Shown here piece after piece: positions 1 through 7,811 of a stretch of DNA of 25,771 bases (position 1 is the stretch's first letter; each line of letters starts with the position of its first letter). The notes under the pieces are model-generated. The model was not told the DNA's origin. It did no database searches and worked only from the letters and a program-made list of their open reading frames with translations. Where the stretch lies: assembly GCA_035315065.1 (NCBI GenBank), contig DATFYM010000011.1, positions 1-25,771 on the forward strand, given 5' to 3'. The stretch is from DATFYM01 sp035315065. Lineage in GTDB: Bacteria > Acidobacteriota > Terriglobia > UBA7540. Both the position numbers and the translations under genes were made by a program.

Positions 1-139
1 CTTTGGCTACGGCCCATATGCGTACCGTCGGTCAGTCCTCTTCGAGGTAAGACCACTGACTGGAGAGCCGGATGCGGGAGATCCGCCAGTCCGGTTCGGA
101 GGGAGGGGGAGTGGCTCATCCCACTCTCCCTACCCCTAT
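1..139 (+). mobile_element. 3' end of a group II intron (domain V and VI)
   Basis: Positions 65-97 fold as a group II intron domain V. The lower stem GAGCCGG (65-71) pairs with CCGGTTC (91-97) and carries the catalytic AGC triad. A two-sided bulge and an upper GCGG/CCGC stem capped by a purine-rich loop follow. After it, 101-130 can form a G-rich/C-rich hairpin in the place of domain VI, and the pyrimidine-rich run near 131-139 looks like an intron 3' end. The gagccggatgcgg...ccggttcg form is typical of bacterial introns, often class C. The reverse transcriptase would lie left of the window. The exact 3' splice site is a guess. The intron ends only about 40 bases before the next gene. Confidence 0.72.
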
Positions 140-178
140 CCGCGTGATTGGAAGATTCTTGCTTTGGAGACGCTTCGC

Positions 179-2560
179 ATGAAGACGAGAAGAGTAATGG
201 TGGCCCGGCCTGTTCAGCCTCGGGGCGTTTGCCGGCTCGCACTCCTGTGTCTCGGAGTTCTTGCCGCCGGTCTTTTGAGCGTGCCGGCAGTCACGGTCCG
301 GGTGCGCGCACAGGAAACGCCGGAGCTAGGCGAGATGCTGCATCGCCTCTTCGCTACGGACGAGTTCGAGGGGAAGAGATTTGGGCCGGCCCGATGGCTC
401 GAAGACGGCACGGCCTACACCACCGTTGAACCCTCGGCCACCGCCGGAGCAAGGGACATCGTTCGCTACGACACCCCAACGGGAAAGCGCGAGGTCCTGG
501 TGGCTGCCACACAGCTTGTGCCGCCCGGCGCGAAGAGCCCGCTGGCCATCGAAGACTACGCTTGGTCGAGAGGGATGAAGAGGCTGCTCATCTTTACCAA
601 CTCCAAGCGGGTGTGGCGGCAGAATACCCGCGGCGATTATTGGATGCTCGACCGCGACTCCGGCAAACTAAGCAAGCTGGGCGCGGACGCGCCGGAGTCG
701 ACGCTGATGTTTGCCAAGTTCTCTCCCAACGGAACGATCGCCGCTTACGTGCGTGCCAACAACCTCTACGCCGAGAATCTCGAGACCGGAGCGATCACCC
801 AGCTCACGCACGACGGGTCGGAAACAACCATCAACGGGACGTCGGATTGGGTGTATGAAGAGGAGTTTGACATCCGCGATGGCTTCCGCTGGAGTCCCGA
901 CAGCCGGAGCATCGCCTATTGGCAGTTCGACTCCACCGGCGTGCGCGACTTCGTGCTCCTTTACAACACCGGCGGTCCCAACGACATCGTTACCCACATT
1001 CCTTATCCGGAGTATGGCGTTTACCCGGCGGTTCGCCACATTCCTTATCCGCAACCCGGTACCACCAATTCGGCGGCGCGGGTGGGCGTGGTGAGCGCCG
1101 CCGGCGGCGCGACACGCTGGATGGACGTCCCCGGTGATTCGCGCAACAACTACATTCCCTTTCTGGAGTGGGCCGGCAACTCGGATGAGCTGGTAATACA
1201 GCACCTGAATCGACTGCAGAACACCAATTCCGTCTTACTGGCCGACGCTCGCACCGGCGAGGTGAAGGAAGTGGCTCGCGATGAGGACAAGGCCTGGGTG
1301 GAGGTAGTCACCGACTTCCGCTGGGTCCACGACGGGAAAGAGTTCCTCTGGGTCAGCGAGCGTGACGGCTGGCGGCACATTTACACGATCTCTCGCGACG
1401 GTAAGAATGTGCGCCTGGTGACGCCGGGAGCGTTCGACGCGATCAGCGTCGAGGCCATCGATGGCAAGGACGAATGGCTGTATTACATCGCCTCGCCGGA
1501 GAACGCGACCCAGCGCTACCTTTACCGAACGCGCCTGGACGGAACAGGCATACCGGAACGGCTTACCCCAGCAGACGCGCCGGGCAGCCACTCCTACGAG
1601 ACCGCGCCGGACTGTCAGTGGGCGTTTCACACCTATTCGGGGTTCGACTCACCGCCCGTCATCGATCTGGTCCGCCTTCCGGATCACCGGGTCCAGCGCG
1701 TGCTCGAAGCGAACGCCGACCTGAGGGCGAAGGTGAAACCGTTGGTCGACCCGCCGATAGAGTTCTTCAAGATCGACATCGGCGATGGCGTCACGCTCGA
1801 CGGCTGGATGATCAAGCCTCGCGCCTTCAACCCCACGAAGAAGTATCCGATCCTGATCTTTGTTTACGGCGAGCCGGCGGCCCAGACCGTCCTCGACCAT
1901 TGGGGTGGCGGCGGGGCGCTCTTTCATCGCGCGATCGCTAACGAGGGGTACTTGGTGGCCAGCTTCGACAATCGCGGCACGCCGGCGCCCAAAGGACGAG
2001 CCTGGCGTAAGATCGTCTACGGCTCGGTCGGAGTTCTTTCTTCCAAGGAACAGGCACTCGCCCTTCAGGCACTGGAGCGGACCCGGCCCTATATCGATTC
2101 TAAGCGCGTCGCGGTTTGGGGCTGGAGCGGAGGCGGAACGAACACTCTTAATCTGATGTTCCGTTCGCCGCAACTCTATCAGGTGGGCATGTCGGTGGCG
2201 CCCGTGCCCGACCAGCGGCTGTACGATACCATCTACCAGGAGCGCTACATGGGCCTTCCGCAGGACAACACCGACGGGTATAAGGCCGGCTCCGCTATCA
2301 ACTATGCTGAGGGACTGCGCGGCAAGTTGCTCTTGGTGCACGGGTCGGGCGACGACAACGTGCACTACCAGGGCTCCGAGTTGCTGATCAACCGGCTGGT
2401 GGAGCTCAGCAAGCCATTTGACTTTATGGAGTACCCCGGCCGCACGCATGCGATCATCGAAGGCAAGGGCACGCGGTTCCATTTGTATAGCCTGCTGGCC
2501 CGTTACCTTGAGGAGCATGTGCCGGCGGGGCCCGTCGCGCCGGCCGCGGGAAGCCGATAA
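179..2560 (+). CDS. Secreted dipeptidyl-peptidase IV-like serine peptidase (S9 family)
   Basis: Likely removes N-terminal dipeptides, classically X-Pro, from peptides in the periplasm or outside the cell. The N-terminus has a basic stretch, a hydrophobic core (LALLCLGVLAAGLL) and a probable signal-peptidase site near VRAQ. A DPPIV_N beta-propeller fills roughly residues 80-480 and contains the double-Glu substrate-anchoring motif DWVYEEEF (Glu227-229). The C-terminal alpha/beta-hydrolase carries the catalytic triad: Ser650 in GWSGGG, Asp725 in HGSGDDNVH and His757 in PGRTHA. Length is about 793 residues, normal for the family. The ATG at 179 is chosen because GGAG lies at 165-168; an in-frame TTG at 164 is the alternative. 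The next gene follows after 55 bases, so the two may be co-transcribed. The group II intron end just upstream leaves little room for a native promoter. Confidence 0.93.
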   Translation: MKTRRVMVARPVQPRGVCRLALLCLGVLAAGLLSVPAVTVRVRAQETPELGEMLHRLFATDEFEGKRFGPARWLEDGTAYTTVEPSATAGARDIVRYDTPTGKREVLVAATQLVPPGAKSPLAIEDYAWSRGMKRLLIFTNSKRVWRQNTRGDYWMLDRDSGKLSKLGADAPESTLMFAKFSPNGTIAAYVRANNLYAENLETGAITQLTHDGSETTINGTSDWVYEEEFDIRDGFRWSPDSRSIAYWQFDSTGVRDFVLLYNTGGPNDIVTHIPYPEYGVYPAVRHIPYPQPGTTNSAARVGVVSAAGGATRWMDVPGDSRNNYIPFLEWAGNSDELVIQHLNRLQNTNSVLLADARTGEVKEVARDEDKAWVEVVTDFRWVHDGKEFLWVSERDGWRHIYTISRDGKNVRLVTPGAFDAISVEAIDGKDEWLYYIASPENATQRYLYRTRLDGTGIPERLTPADAPGSHSYETAPDCQWAFHTYSGFDSPPVIDLVRLPDHRVQRVLEANADLRAKVKPLVDPPIEFFKIDIGDGVTLDGWMIKPRAFNPTKKYPILIFVYGEPAAQTVLDHWGGGGALFHRAIANEGYLVASFDNRGTPAPKGRAWRKIVYGSVGVLSSKEQALALQALERTRPYIDSKRVAVWGWSGGGTNTLNLMFRSPQLYQVGMSVAPVPDQRLYDTIYQERYMGLPQDNTDGYKAGSAINYAEGLRGKLLLVHGSGDDNVHYQGSELLINRLVELSKPFDFMEYPGRTHAIIEGKGTRFHLYSLLARYLEEHVPAGPVAPAAGSR

Positions 2561-2615
2561 GGCGGCGCACGGTGAAATCACCGTCGCGTCGGGAAAACCA
2601 ACCAGGAGGACATTT

Positions 2616-3860
2616 GTGAGCAACGTCGCGAAATCGAGCCGCACCTGGCGGGTTCTGTTTTTTCTAGCCGGGCTGGCAGCGGCCGTACTGGCAGGACCCT
2701 CGCTGGCGCGCGCCCAAGGCCAGACCGAGATCGCCGAGCTTTTCAAGAAGTACGACGTGAAGCATGCCATCATCAAGCCGCCCCAAGGTCTGCTGAAACA
2801 TCAGTACGTGGTCCCCGCCGGACCTTATTTCCAGCTTTTCGACTGGGACATGTACTTCATGGGCGTGGCCCTGAATTATGACGGCGTCGGGCAGCCGCTG
2901 GCCGACTCCATCGAGGACTTTCTGGAATTCGTGGACAAATACGCCGACGACAGGGGCTACACACCGCGGGAGATCGCGCCCGACGCGCTCTGGGCGCTGC
3001 CGGAAATGTGCAAACCTTTCCTCGCCCAGGCGGCATGGCGCGCCTCCCAGACCATGGGCGATGCCGAGTGGCTTCGGCCCTACTACACCAAGCTCGCGGA
3101 CACCCTGGTTTTCTGGGAGAACACGCGTCGGGCGCCCGACGGCTTCTTCCGCTGGTACAACGGGGTGGAGAGCGGCGTGGACAACAACCCCGCCGTCTCC
3201 GACATCCCGGCCGACACTACCGAGGGCGTGGACCTGCAGTGCTACCTCTACCGTGAATATCGCGCCATGGCTTTGCTGGCGCGGAAACTGGAGAAGAATG
3301 AGGATGCCGCCGCCTACACCGGGAAGGCGGAGGGCTTGCGCGACTTGGTGCAAAAGAAGATGTGGTCCGAGACCGACGGGATGTTTCTCAACATCGATTC
3401 CCGCACCGGGCAGTTCGTACGCATCAAGACGTGGACCAACTTCGTTCCGCTATGGGTCGGCATCGCCACTCCGCAGCAGGCCGAGCGCACCATCCGCGAG
3501 CACGTTCTCAATCCCAAGGAGTTCTGGGGCGACAACGGCATTCGTACCCTGGCGCGGGATGAGCCCCTTTACAATGCCCCGCATGGTTATTGGCGCGGGC
3601 CGGTGTGGGTGATCTCTGACTACCTGCTGATGCATGGGTTGATGAATTACGGGTTTTCGGCGGAAGCGCGGCAGGTCGCCGAGAAAACGGTGAACCTACT
3701 GGTCCGCGACTTCCACGCCACCGGCGGCATGAATGAAAACTATAACCCCGAGACCGGCGAACCGGCCGCCAACGGGCACTTCCTAAGCTGGAACCTGCTG
3801 GCGGAGCACATGGCGGAGGAGGCAGCCAAGGGAACCGACCCGACTTCCTTGAGTCATTGA
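2616..3860 (+). CDS. Secreted GH63/trehalase-like (alpha/alpha)6-barrel glycoside hydrolase
   Basis: A probable exo-acting glycosidase of the GH63/mannosylglycerate-hydrolase type, about 414 residues. The start is GTG 2616 because AGGAGG lies at 2604-2609. In-frame codons further upstream only read back into the preceding gene. The N-terminus is a signal peptide (VLFFLAGLAAAVLAGPSLARA). Family landmarks are FDWDMYF (Asp76, Asp78), the general-acid region SGVDNNP (Asp189), YWRGPVWVISDYLL, and the general-base region NENYNPETGE (Glu374), followed by GHFLSWN. Assignment of Asp189 and Glu374 as catalytic is by analogy with GH63 enzymes. The substrate cannot be told from sequence; alpha-glucosides or mannosylglycerate-like solutes are plausible. 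It lies 55 bases after the peptidase gene, suggesting a two-gene secreted-hydrolase unit. Confidence 0.85.
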   Translation: MSNVAKSSRTWRVLFFLAGLAAAVLAGPSLARAQGQTEIAELFKKYDVKHAIIKPPQGLLKHQYVVPAGPYFQLFDWDMYFMGVALNYDGVGQPLADSIEDFLEFVDKYADDRGYTPREIAPDALWALPEMCKPFLAQAAWRASQTMGDAEWLRPYYTKLADTLVFWENTRRAPDGFFRWYNGVESGVDNNPAVSDIPADTTEGVDLQCYLYREYRAMALLARKLEKNEDAAAYTGKAEGLRDLVQKKMWSETDGMFLNIDSRTGQFVRIKTWTNFVPLWVGIATPQQAERTIREHVLNPKEFWGDNGIRTLARDEPLYNAPHGYWRGPVWVISDYLLMHGLMNYGFSAEARQVAEKTVNLLVRDFHATGGMNENYNPETGEPAANGHFLSWNLLAEHMAEEAAKGTDPTSLSH

Positions 3861-3929
3861 GTCATTGCTCCATTGCGCCATTGCTCCACCGGAGAGATTT
3901 CTTCGTCTTCAATGAAGCAATGATTCAAT
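3856..3929. repeat. Intergenic word-repeat palindrome 1 (CATTG words)
   Basis: The arm at 3856-3875 (attgagtcattgctccattg) is the reverse complement of 3910-3929 at 18 of 20 positions, with a 34-base loop. Each arm is a string of variants of one short word (tcattg / gcattg / ccattg). The left arm includes the stop codon of the glycosidase gene, so the element begins inside that gene's end. It could act as a terminator-like hairpin, but there is no clear T-run. It belongs to the family of intergenic palindromes described in the findings. Confidence 0.7.
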
Positions 3930-3992
3930 GGATCAATCACCCAATTCTTCCTGGCTCGATATCGATGTATGCTGTTTAGGGAGGAGGTTGCC

Positions 3993-4892
3993 ATGGCACT
4001 CGATCTTCGCGGTTGCGGCACGGCATTGGTCACGCCTTTCCGGCGCGACGGTTCACTCGACGACAAGGCGCTGCGCCGCTTGGTTCAGTTTCAGCTCAGC
4101 GAAGGGATCGATTTTCTGGTGCCTTGTGGGACCACTGGCGAGACGCCGACGCTGGAGCACGGCGAGTATCTTGCCGTCCTCCGCCTCGTGATCGGCGAAG
4201 TTGCACACCGCGTGCCGGTGATTGCCGGTGTGGGCGGGAACAACACGTACAAGGTAGCAGAGTTGGCGCGCGAGGTGGCGGGACTGGGCGTCCAGGGGAT
4301 CCTCTCCGTCGCGCCCTATTACAACAAACCGACACAGGAGGGCCTCTACCAACACTTCAAAACCATCGCCGAATCGGTGAGTGTTCCCGTGGTGCTTTAC
4401 AACGTTCCTGGGCGCACTTCCTCCAACATCGAGCCGGCCACGGTGGCGCGCCTGGCGGCGATACCGAACATCATCGGCATCAAGGAGGCTTCGGGCAGCA
4501 TCGTTCAACAAATGGAGGTGCTGAATGCTGTTCCCGCGGATTTCCGCGTCGTTTCCGGCGACGACGCCTTCACACTGCCCCTGATCGCCGCGGGCGGCGT
4601 GGGCGTGATCTCGGTGGCGTCCAACGAGATCCCTGGACCGATGACGCGGCTCACCCGCTTGTGCCTGGAAGGCAGGTTCGCCGAGGCGCGACGGCTGAAC
4701 GCGGACCTGCTGCCGTTGATGCAGGCCAACTTCATCGAGACCAGCCCCATTCCGGTGAAGGCGGCACTGGCCATGATGGGGCTTATCGAGGAGGTTTACC
4801 GCTTGCCTCTCGTTCCCCTGAAACCGGAGAATCGCGCCAAGCTGGAGAGGGTGCTGGCGGCGCAGGGTTGCTTGCAGGGGCAGAAAGTGTAG
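3993..4892 (+). CDS. dapA: 4-hydroxy-tetrahydrodipicolinate synthase
   Basis: Condenses pyruvate with aspartate semialdehyde in the first committed step of the diaminopimelate/lysine pathway, in the cytosol. The 299-residue protein is full length for DapA. Key residues are visible: GTTGE (Thr47-Thr48) for the proton relay, YYNKPTQEG, Tyr136 in LYNVPGRT, and the Schiff-base Lys164 in GIKEASG. The ATG at 3993 is chosen for the strong AGGAGG at 3982-3987, five bases upstream; an in-frame ATG at 3969 has no such site. dapD lies about 1.5 kb downstream on the same strand, separated by a TPR gene and a GxxExxY cassette. No dapB is visible in the window. Confidence 0.97.
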   Translation: MALDLRGCGTALVTPFRRDGSLDDKALRRLVQFQLSEGIDFLVPCGTTGETPTLEHGEYLAVLRLVIGEVAHRVPVIAGVGGNNTYKVAELAREVAGLGVQGILSVAPYYNKPTQEGLYQHFKTIAESVSVPVVLYNVPGRTSSNIEPATVARLAAIPNIIGIKEASGSIVQQMEVLNAVPADFRVVSGDDAFTLPLIAAGGVGVISVASNEIPGPMTRLTRLCLEGRFAEARRLNADLLPLMQANFIETSPIPVKAALAMMGLIEEVYRLPLVPLKPENRAKLERVLAAQGCLQGQKV

Positions 4893-4930
4893 CTCCCGGA
4901 CATCATTGGCGAGCCGGGACAAGATGATTG

Positions 4931-5136
4931 AAGACTCAACGCAGAGGCGCAGAGACTCAGAGAAAGAACAACGAATGAATGAAAAATGATGAAGTCGAAA
5001 GGCAAGAGCCGAAAGTCGAAAGGCAAGACCGATCGCTTCTACTTTCGACTTTAACTTCCCACTCTCGACTACCCTGGGTTCATCATTCATCATTCTGAAT
5101 TCATCATTTTTTCTCGGCGCCTCTGCGTTGAATCTT
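4931..5136. repeat. Nested inverted-repeat element (CAGAGGCGCAGAG arms)
   Basis: A 206-bp palindromic element. The outer arms 4931-4954 and 5113-5136 match at 22 of 24 positions, with a perfect 15-bp core (4936-4950 against 5117-5131). Inside are further nested inverted words: aaaaatgatgaa on the left against repeated ttcatcatt on the right (about 5079-5110), and gtcgaaagg words (from about 4994) against tttcgacttt near 5044. The outer arm differs by only a few bases from the repeat flanking the GxxExxY gene 700 bp downstream. No gene lies inside. Its right arm reaches to within 30 bases of the TPR start codon. Confidence 0.8.
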
Positions 5137-5163
5137 CTGCCGACAAGCGTCGAGAGTTTTTCC

Positions 5164-5835
5164 ATGGCCGAACCAGATTCAGAAAATACCCCCGAAAGCC
5201 GGGCCTACGACCTGATCCGGCTTGGAGATGTGGACAGCGATCTCGAGAGCTACGGGGACGCCGAGCAAAACTACCTCCAGGCTGTCGACGCCTTCGACGA
5301 CATGATCCAGGCCCATCCCACCGACCTCAGCGCCCGCGCCGGCCGGGCCCTGGCCTACACCCGCATGGGCGGCGTGCAGGGGGAAGCGATCCGCCACGGT
5401 GACGCCATGAAGAGTTATGGGCGGGCCCTCGAAGACTGGGATTTCTATCTCGCGGCGGCGCCGGATTTCGCCGACGCGTGGTACGGCAAGGGCACGGCTT
5501 TGTTTCACCTCGCCAACTCGCAGAGCGAGCTGATCGAGCACGAGAAGGCCGAGCAGACCTACAAGCGCGCCATCGCCTGCTTCGATCAGGCGCTGCGCCG
5601 CGCCCAGGACGATCCTGCTTTTCACAGCATCAAGGGCAAGGCGCTGGTGGCGCTGACCCTGGAGTACCGCTTCCTCAACCGGCCGCAAGAAGAATGGCTG
5701 GCCATGGTGGAGCTCGCGCACGAGGAGTTCACTGAGGCCCTGGCGCTCGACCCCGATGACTATAGCCTCCAACGGCTGCGCGACCAGATGGAGGAACTGC
5801 TGGGGGAGGGGGATGAAGAGGACGAGGAAGAATAG
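5164..5835 (+). CDS. TPR-repeat protein of unknown role
   Basis: A soluble 223-residue protein composed mainly of tetratricopeptide-like helix pairs, for example YGDAEQNYLQAVDAFDDMIQ with later alanine-rich pairs ending FTEALALDPDDYSLQRL. No signal peptide is seen. The C-terminus is very acidic (GEGDEEDEEE). The ATG at 5164 is chosen because the upstream in-frame TTG at 5128 lies inside the palindromic element; the ribosome-binding site is weak (GAG at 5152-5154). TPR proteins scaffold protein contacts, but the partner is not evident. Position between dapA and dapD on the same strand may reflect insertion of repeats into an old operon. Confidence 0.85.
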   Translation: MAEPDSENTPESRAYDLIRLGDVDSDLESYGDAEQNYLQAVDAFDDMIQAHPTDLSARAGRALAYTRMGGVQGEAIRHGDAMKSYGRALEDWDFYLAAAPDFADAWYGKGTALFHLANSQSELIEHEKAEQTYKRAIACFDQALRRAQDDPAFHSIKGKALVALTLEYRFLNRPQEEWLAMVELAHEEFTEALALDPDDYSLQRLRDQMEELLGEGDEEDEEE

Positions 5836-5854
5836 CGCAAGGGAGGTTCCTCTC

Positions 5855-6328
5855 CAACACAGAGGCACAGAGACGCAGAGGAAAAAACTGGAGCATGCCG
5901 GCAATAGACGAAAACGAGCTCACGCGGCGTGTGATCGGTGCCTGTATCGAGATCCACAAGGCTCTTGGCCCGGGACTGCTGGAATCAGCCTATGAAGAGT
6001 GCTTGTGCAGGGAGTTGGCCCTCAACGGTTTAAGGTTCGAGCGTCAAAAGGCGCTGCCCGTTTCATATAAAGGAGTCCAGCTCGAATGCGGGTACCGCCT
6101 GGATGTTGTGGTGGAGGAAAGATTGATCGTTGAGCTGAAGACCGTCCAGGAATTGCTTCCGGTCCATGGTGCGCAGTTGCTCACATATCTCAAGCTGTCT
6201 GGATTGCCCGTTGGTCTCCTTGTGAATTTCAGCGTTCCGGTTCTCAAAGATGGCCTGAAGCGAGTGGTTAATAGGCCGAAGTGACGCTCTGCTCCTTCTT
6301 ATCTCTGTGTCTCTGTGCCTCTGTGTTG
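5855..6328. mobile_element. 26-bp inverted-repeat cassette enclosing the GxxExxY gene
   Basis: The left arm at 5855-5880 is the reverse complement of the right arm at 6303-6328 at 25 of 26 positions. Both arms consist of cacagaggcacagagac words. The enclosed segment is almost exactly one gene (5895-6284). The arms resemble the outer arms of the gene-free element at 4931-5136 and those at 7635-7723. No transposase of a known family and no clear target-site duplication is seen. The layout suggests a small mobile or repeat-bound cassette; mobility is an inference. Confidence 0.7.
5895..6284 (+). CDS. GxxExxY family protein (PD-(D/E)XK nuclease fold)
   Basis: A 129-residue protein with the family hallmark GLLESAY (Gly27, Glu30, Tyr33) and a PD-(D/E)XK-like core: Asp70 in GYRLDVVV and Glu80-x-Lys82 in LIVELKTV. 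The biochemical role of the family is not established; the fold predicts metal-dependent nucleic-acid cleavage or binding. The start at 5895 matches the usual N-terminus (ENELTRRVIGACIEIHKALG). GGAG at 5890-5893 is too close to act normally, and GAGG at 5878-5881, inside the left repeat arm, is about 13 bases away, so the repeat may supply the ribosome-binding site. The gene is enclosed by the 26-bp inverted repeats and interrupts the dap genes. Confidence 0.92.
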   Translation: MPAIDENELTRRVIGACIEIHKALGPGLLESAYEECLCRELALNGLRFERQKALPVSYKGVQLECGYRLDVVVEERLIVELKTVQELLPVHGAQLLTYLKLSGLPVGLLVNFSVPVLKDGLKRVVNRPK

Positions 6329-6343
6329 AAGGCTGATTTTGAT

Positions 6344-7198
6344 ATGAACCTGGAAAACAAAATCGAAGAACTCTTCTCGTGCACCACCGGTCAATATGGC
6401 GACGAGTATTTCCAAGCCTTTGACGAATTCAAAGCGGCGCTGAACGAAGGCCAAATCCGCGCGGCCGAGCCGAGCGCTACGGGTTGGAAGGTGAATACCT
6501 GGGTAAAGAAGGGTATCTTGCTCGGGTTTCGCATCGGGAAGATTGTGCCAATGCCCGATCGGCCGTCACAGACCGCCGCCACAGCGGAGGAGTCACAGTT
6601 CCGCGACAAGCACACCTACCCCCTGAAGCAAATCCCCGTGGAGCAGAATGTCCGCGTGGTGCCCGGCGGGTCCTCGATTCGCGACGGTTGCTACATCGGC
6701 AAGGGCGTGGTCTGCATGCCCCCGATGTATGTCAACGTCGGCGCTTACGTGGACGACGGCACGTTGATTGACTCGCACGCGCTGGTGGGCTCCTGCGCGC
6801 AGATCGGCAAGCGAGTCCACCTCTCGGCCGCGGCGCAGATCGGTGGCGTGCTGGAGCCGGTGGGTGCGCTGCCGGTGATCATTGAGGACGACGTCCTGGT
6901 GGGCGGAAACTGCGGCGTCTATGAAGGTACGGTGGTCGGGCAGGGCGCGGTGCTCGGCGCCGGAACCGTCCTCACCGGATCAACTCCGGTTTACGACTTG
7001 GTGCGCGACGCCGTGTACCGGCGCGACGGTGAGCAGCCCCTCACGATTCCGGCCGGCGCGGTCGTGGTGCCTGGAGCCCGCGCGGTCACCCGAGGCCGCG
7101 GCAAAGAGTGGGGGCTTTCCCTCTATACGCCCGTCATCATCAAGTACCGGGACGAGAAGACGGACCAGGCGGTCAGATTGGAGGAGTTGTTGCGGTGA
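6344..7198 (+). CDS. dapD: 2,3,4,5-tetrahydropyridine-2,6-dicarboxylate N-succinyltransferase
   Basis: Transfers succinyl from succinyl-CoA to tetrahydrodipicolinate in the succinylase branch of lysine/diaminopimelate synthesis. The 284-residue protein has the N-terminal helical domain, then a left-handed beta-helix of hexapeptide repeats with the DapD signatures YVNVGAYVDDGTLID, VGSCAQIGKRVHLSAAAQIG and GGVLEP, and ends RLEELLR. The start is ATG 6344, with GAAGG at 6328-6332. A longer reading from GTG 6281 would translate the inverted-repeat arm as LSLCLCASVL, which is not part of DapD. The leader therefore passes through the right arm of the GxxExxY cassette. Confidence 0.96.
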   Translation: MNLENKIEELFSCTTGQYGDEYFQAFDEFKAALNEGQIRAAEPSATGWKVNTWVKKGILLGFRIGKIVPMPDRPSQTAATAEESQFRDKHTYPLKQIPVEQNVRVVPGGSSIRDGCYIGKGVVCMPPMYVNVGAYVDDGTLIDSHALVGSCAQIGKRVHLSAAAQIGGVLEPVGALPVIIEDDVLVGGNCGVYEGTVVGQGAVLGAGTVLTGSTPVYDLVRDAVYRRDGEQPLTIPAGAVVVPGARAVTRGRGKEWGLSLYTPVIIKYRDEKTDQAVRLEELLR

Positions 7199-7205
7199 CA
7201 ACCCA

Positions 7206-7363
7206 GTTGTCAGTAATCAGTTTTCAGTTATCAGTCCTCAGTAACCTCATTAACCAGTTTCGGCTCCGATTTCACTTTTGCTTTGCCTCTTCGAACTCTT
7301 TCCCCAGACCTTGAAAGCGAAGCGCGGAGGGAACTGAAAACTGAGAACTGGGAACTGAGAACT
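7206..7363. repeat. Intergenic word-repeat palindrome (TCAGTT words)
   Basis: The left part (7206-7246) is a run of variants of tcagttt/tcagtaa/tcagtta. The right part (7331-7363) is the inverse, aactgaaaactgagaactgg. A perfect 13-bp pair is tcagttttcagtt at 7217-7229 with 7332-7344. The roughly 85-100 bases between carry no gene. A TTGATA/TTTACC promoter-like pair lies just beyond (7373 onward) but is weak. Here the pyrimidine-rich arm comes first, opposite to most of the other palindromes in this window. Confidence 0.7.
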
Positions 7364-7525
7364 ATTCTTTCCCTTGATAAAAACTTCCTATTTCACTTTA
7401 CCCGGCCCCGACCCTACGCTGGACGACGAAGGGAGTTGTGTCCCCCGTCACAGACATCAGGCCCCCGGCTCTGCTAGCGTGTCGGCGTCTGAGTTTGTTG
7501 CCGATTCGCCGTTGCCGACTATCGA

Positions 7526-7593
7526 AGCCATCAGCGTTCAGCGGTGAGAGACCCACCGGAACCGTTCTTGGGCCAAGCTGAGCGCTGATGGCT
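7526..7593. repeat. Hairpin of ATCAGCG words
   Basis: The sequence agccatcagcgttcagc at 7526-7542 pairs with 7577-7593 at 16 of 17 positions around a 34-base loop. It lies in the 613-base gap between dapD and the kinase gene and directly adjoins the next palindrome. No RNA family was recognised. Confidence 0.6.
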
Positions 7594-7594
7594 G

Positions 7595-7750
7595 AGAAGG
7601 TGTGAAGTAATTGCGAAGGCGCTTCCAACACGAAGACACAGAGGCACAGAGAAAAATGGGAAAGGTCTGAAAAAAAACGACATCTCATGTGATCTTCTCA
7701 CTTTTTCTCTGTGTCTCTGCGCCTCTGTGTTTAATTTTTTCACACCTTCT
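7595..7750. repeat. Nested inverted repeat with CAGAGGCACAGAG arms
   Basis: The outer 12-bp arms agaaggtgtgaa (7595-7606) and 7739-7750 are perfect inverse copies. The inner arms 7635-7656 (gacacagaggcacagagaaa and on) and 7702-7723 match at 18 of 22 positions and use the same words as the GxxExxY-flanking repeats. The about 45 bases between the inner arms hold no gene. This looks like a gene-free relative of the cassette at 5855-6328. Its right side ends about 60 bases before the kinase start codon. Confidence 0.7.
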
Positions 7751-7811
7751 GACCGCTGAAGCTCCTTCGGCTCCACCGCCAATCGGCAATGGGACAAGAA
7801 AGGGTGGTTCT

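Noticed and set aside
1649..2776. 375-codon open frame on the minus strand
   Set aside because: It is antisense to the peptidase gene, whose catalytic motifs are all on the plus strand. The antisense protein has no recognisable domain.
4053..5165. 370-codon open frame on the minus strand
   Set aside because: It covers dapA in antisense and then reads the palindrome as SFIRCSFSESLRLCVESS-like repeat translation.
7373..7401. Promoter TTGATA-17-TTTACC between dapD and the kinase
   Set aside because: The -10 match is weak and more than 400 bases of palindromic sequence separate it from the kinase start.
4931..7750. CRISPR-like short repeats with CAGAGG words
   Set aside because: The repeats are inverted pairs with irregular spacing, not regularly spaced direct repeats, and no cas genes are present.
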